Translations under genes and position numbers: made by a program
The notes under the pieces: generated by a model
Databases searched by the model: none
What the model was told of the DNA's origin: nothing
What the model saw: only the letters and a program-made list of their open reading frames with translations
Source: Labilithrix luteola
GTDB taxonomy: Bacteria; Myxococcota_A; Polyangia; Polyangiales; Polyangiaceae
Length of the DNA: 6,109 bases
Assembly: GCA_026225435.1 (NCBI GenBank)
Contig: JAMFST010000271.1
Coordinates: 1 to 6,109, forward strand
Direction of reading: 5' to 3'
Shown here: in pieces, positions 5,660 through 6,109 of the stretch
How the letters are laid out: every line of letters starts with the position of its first letter
How positions within the stretch are numbered: the stretch's first letter is position 1

Positions 5660-6109
5660 CTACTTTCCGATCTCGGCGAGGCCGACGTCGACCGCGGCGG
5701 CTGCGCCGTCGATGTGGCCGAGCGCCTTGAGCTGCAGATCCCTGACCTGCGGGTTGTCCTCCTCCTGCTTCACGTCCGCGTGCGCGGTGCCGAGGAGCTG
5801 GCGCGCGCGGCGGAGGCGGCCGCTGAAGTCGAGACCGGCGTCGACGGGCGGGTGATCCTCGAGCGACTTGCCGTCGTCGATCGCCGCCCCCGTGATATCG
5901 CGGATGGCGGCGTCGATAACGGCGATGGCCGTCCCCTCGCTCCAGTTGAGGCGCCGGTCGCCCGTGCGCCGCTGGAGGTGGGCGCGCGCGGCGCGAAGAT
6001 CGGAGAGCGCGTGGAGGTACGCGGGATGCGCCGCGACCGACGCGGGATGCGGGGCTCCGACCGCGGCGTGCGCGGAGGGGGCGGGAACGACGGCCAGCGC
6101 GAGCGCCGA
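5660..6109 (-). CDS. Small exported helical protein (5' end missing)
   Basis: The frame is open from the window edge at 6109 to TAG 5662-5660, giving 149 visible residues; the start codon is outside. The first visible residues (SALALAVVPAPSAHA) look like the core and cleavage site of a signal peptide, so the mature protein would begin near AVGAPHPA. The rest is helical and charged: HPAYLHALSDLRAARAHL at 28-45, an AIAVIDAAIRDI helix, DDGKSLEDHPPVD at 78-90, a QEEDNP turn at 115-120, and LGHIDGAAAAV at 130-140. From memory, the HPxYLHALSDLR, DDGK..DHPPVD, EEDNP and HID motifs recur in a family of small exported bacterial proteins of unknown role; I cannot name a Pfam entry. It lies on the same strand as the MYXO-CTERM gene, 90 nt upstream, with an inverted repeat between, so they may be separate units. 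Confidence 0.7.
   Translation of the reverse strand, partial: SALALAVVPAPSAHAAVGAPHPASVAAHPAYLHALSDLRAARAHLQRRTGDRRLNWSEGTAIAVIDAAIRDITGAAIDDGKSLEDHPPVDAGLDFSGRLRRARQLLGTAHADVKQEEDNPQVRDLQLKALGHIDGAAAAVDVGLAEIGK

Overview
This is a GC-rich window with strong G/C bias at third codon positions. It most likely comes from the chromosome of a myxobacterium (Myxococcota, old Deltaproteobacteria). The best clue is the cell-surface protein at 4736-5569. It has a signal peptide, a linker with repeated Asp-Ala-Gly tripeptides and a C-terminal Gly-Cys / transmembrane helix / Arg-cluster tail of the MYXO-CTERM type. No transposase, integrase, phage gene, tRNA, rRNA or CRISPR array is visible.

Layout. 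(1) 96-1399, plus strand: a two-gene unit of a short protein with a C-terminal J domain and a membrane-anchored, metzincin-like metalloprotease. The two genes share a GTGA stop/start overlap. (2) 1453-1551, minus strand: a 32-residue, 44% lysine protein with a near-ideal Shine-Dalgarno sequence, easily missed because of its size. (3) 1641-3842, plus strand, divergent from the small gene across an 89-nt gap: a large lipoprotein of the DUF4139 type with a degenerate OmpA-like segment inserted in it and a helical C-terminus. (4) 3846-5569, minus strand: the MYXO-CTERM surface protein followed by an unrecognised protein, probably one transcript. It runs tail-to-tail into the lipoprotein gene with only 3 nt between stop codons. 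(5) 5660-6109, minus strand: the 3' part of a gene for a small exported helical protein, cut by the window edge.

The shared theme is the cell envelope. Four of the seven genes encode proteins that look exported or membrane-anchored (membrane protease, lipoprotein, surface protein, exported helical protein). Nothing ties them into one pathway, and I see no defence, secretion or biosynthetic system. Each of the three visible gene-end junctions carries a GC-rich inverted repeat with no U-tract, and at both convergent junctions the repeat reaches into coding sequence. The most useful points for a second look are the hidden lysine-rich gene, the OmpA-like insertion in the lipoprotein, and the J-domain/metalloprotease pairing.
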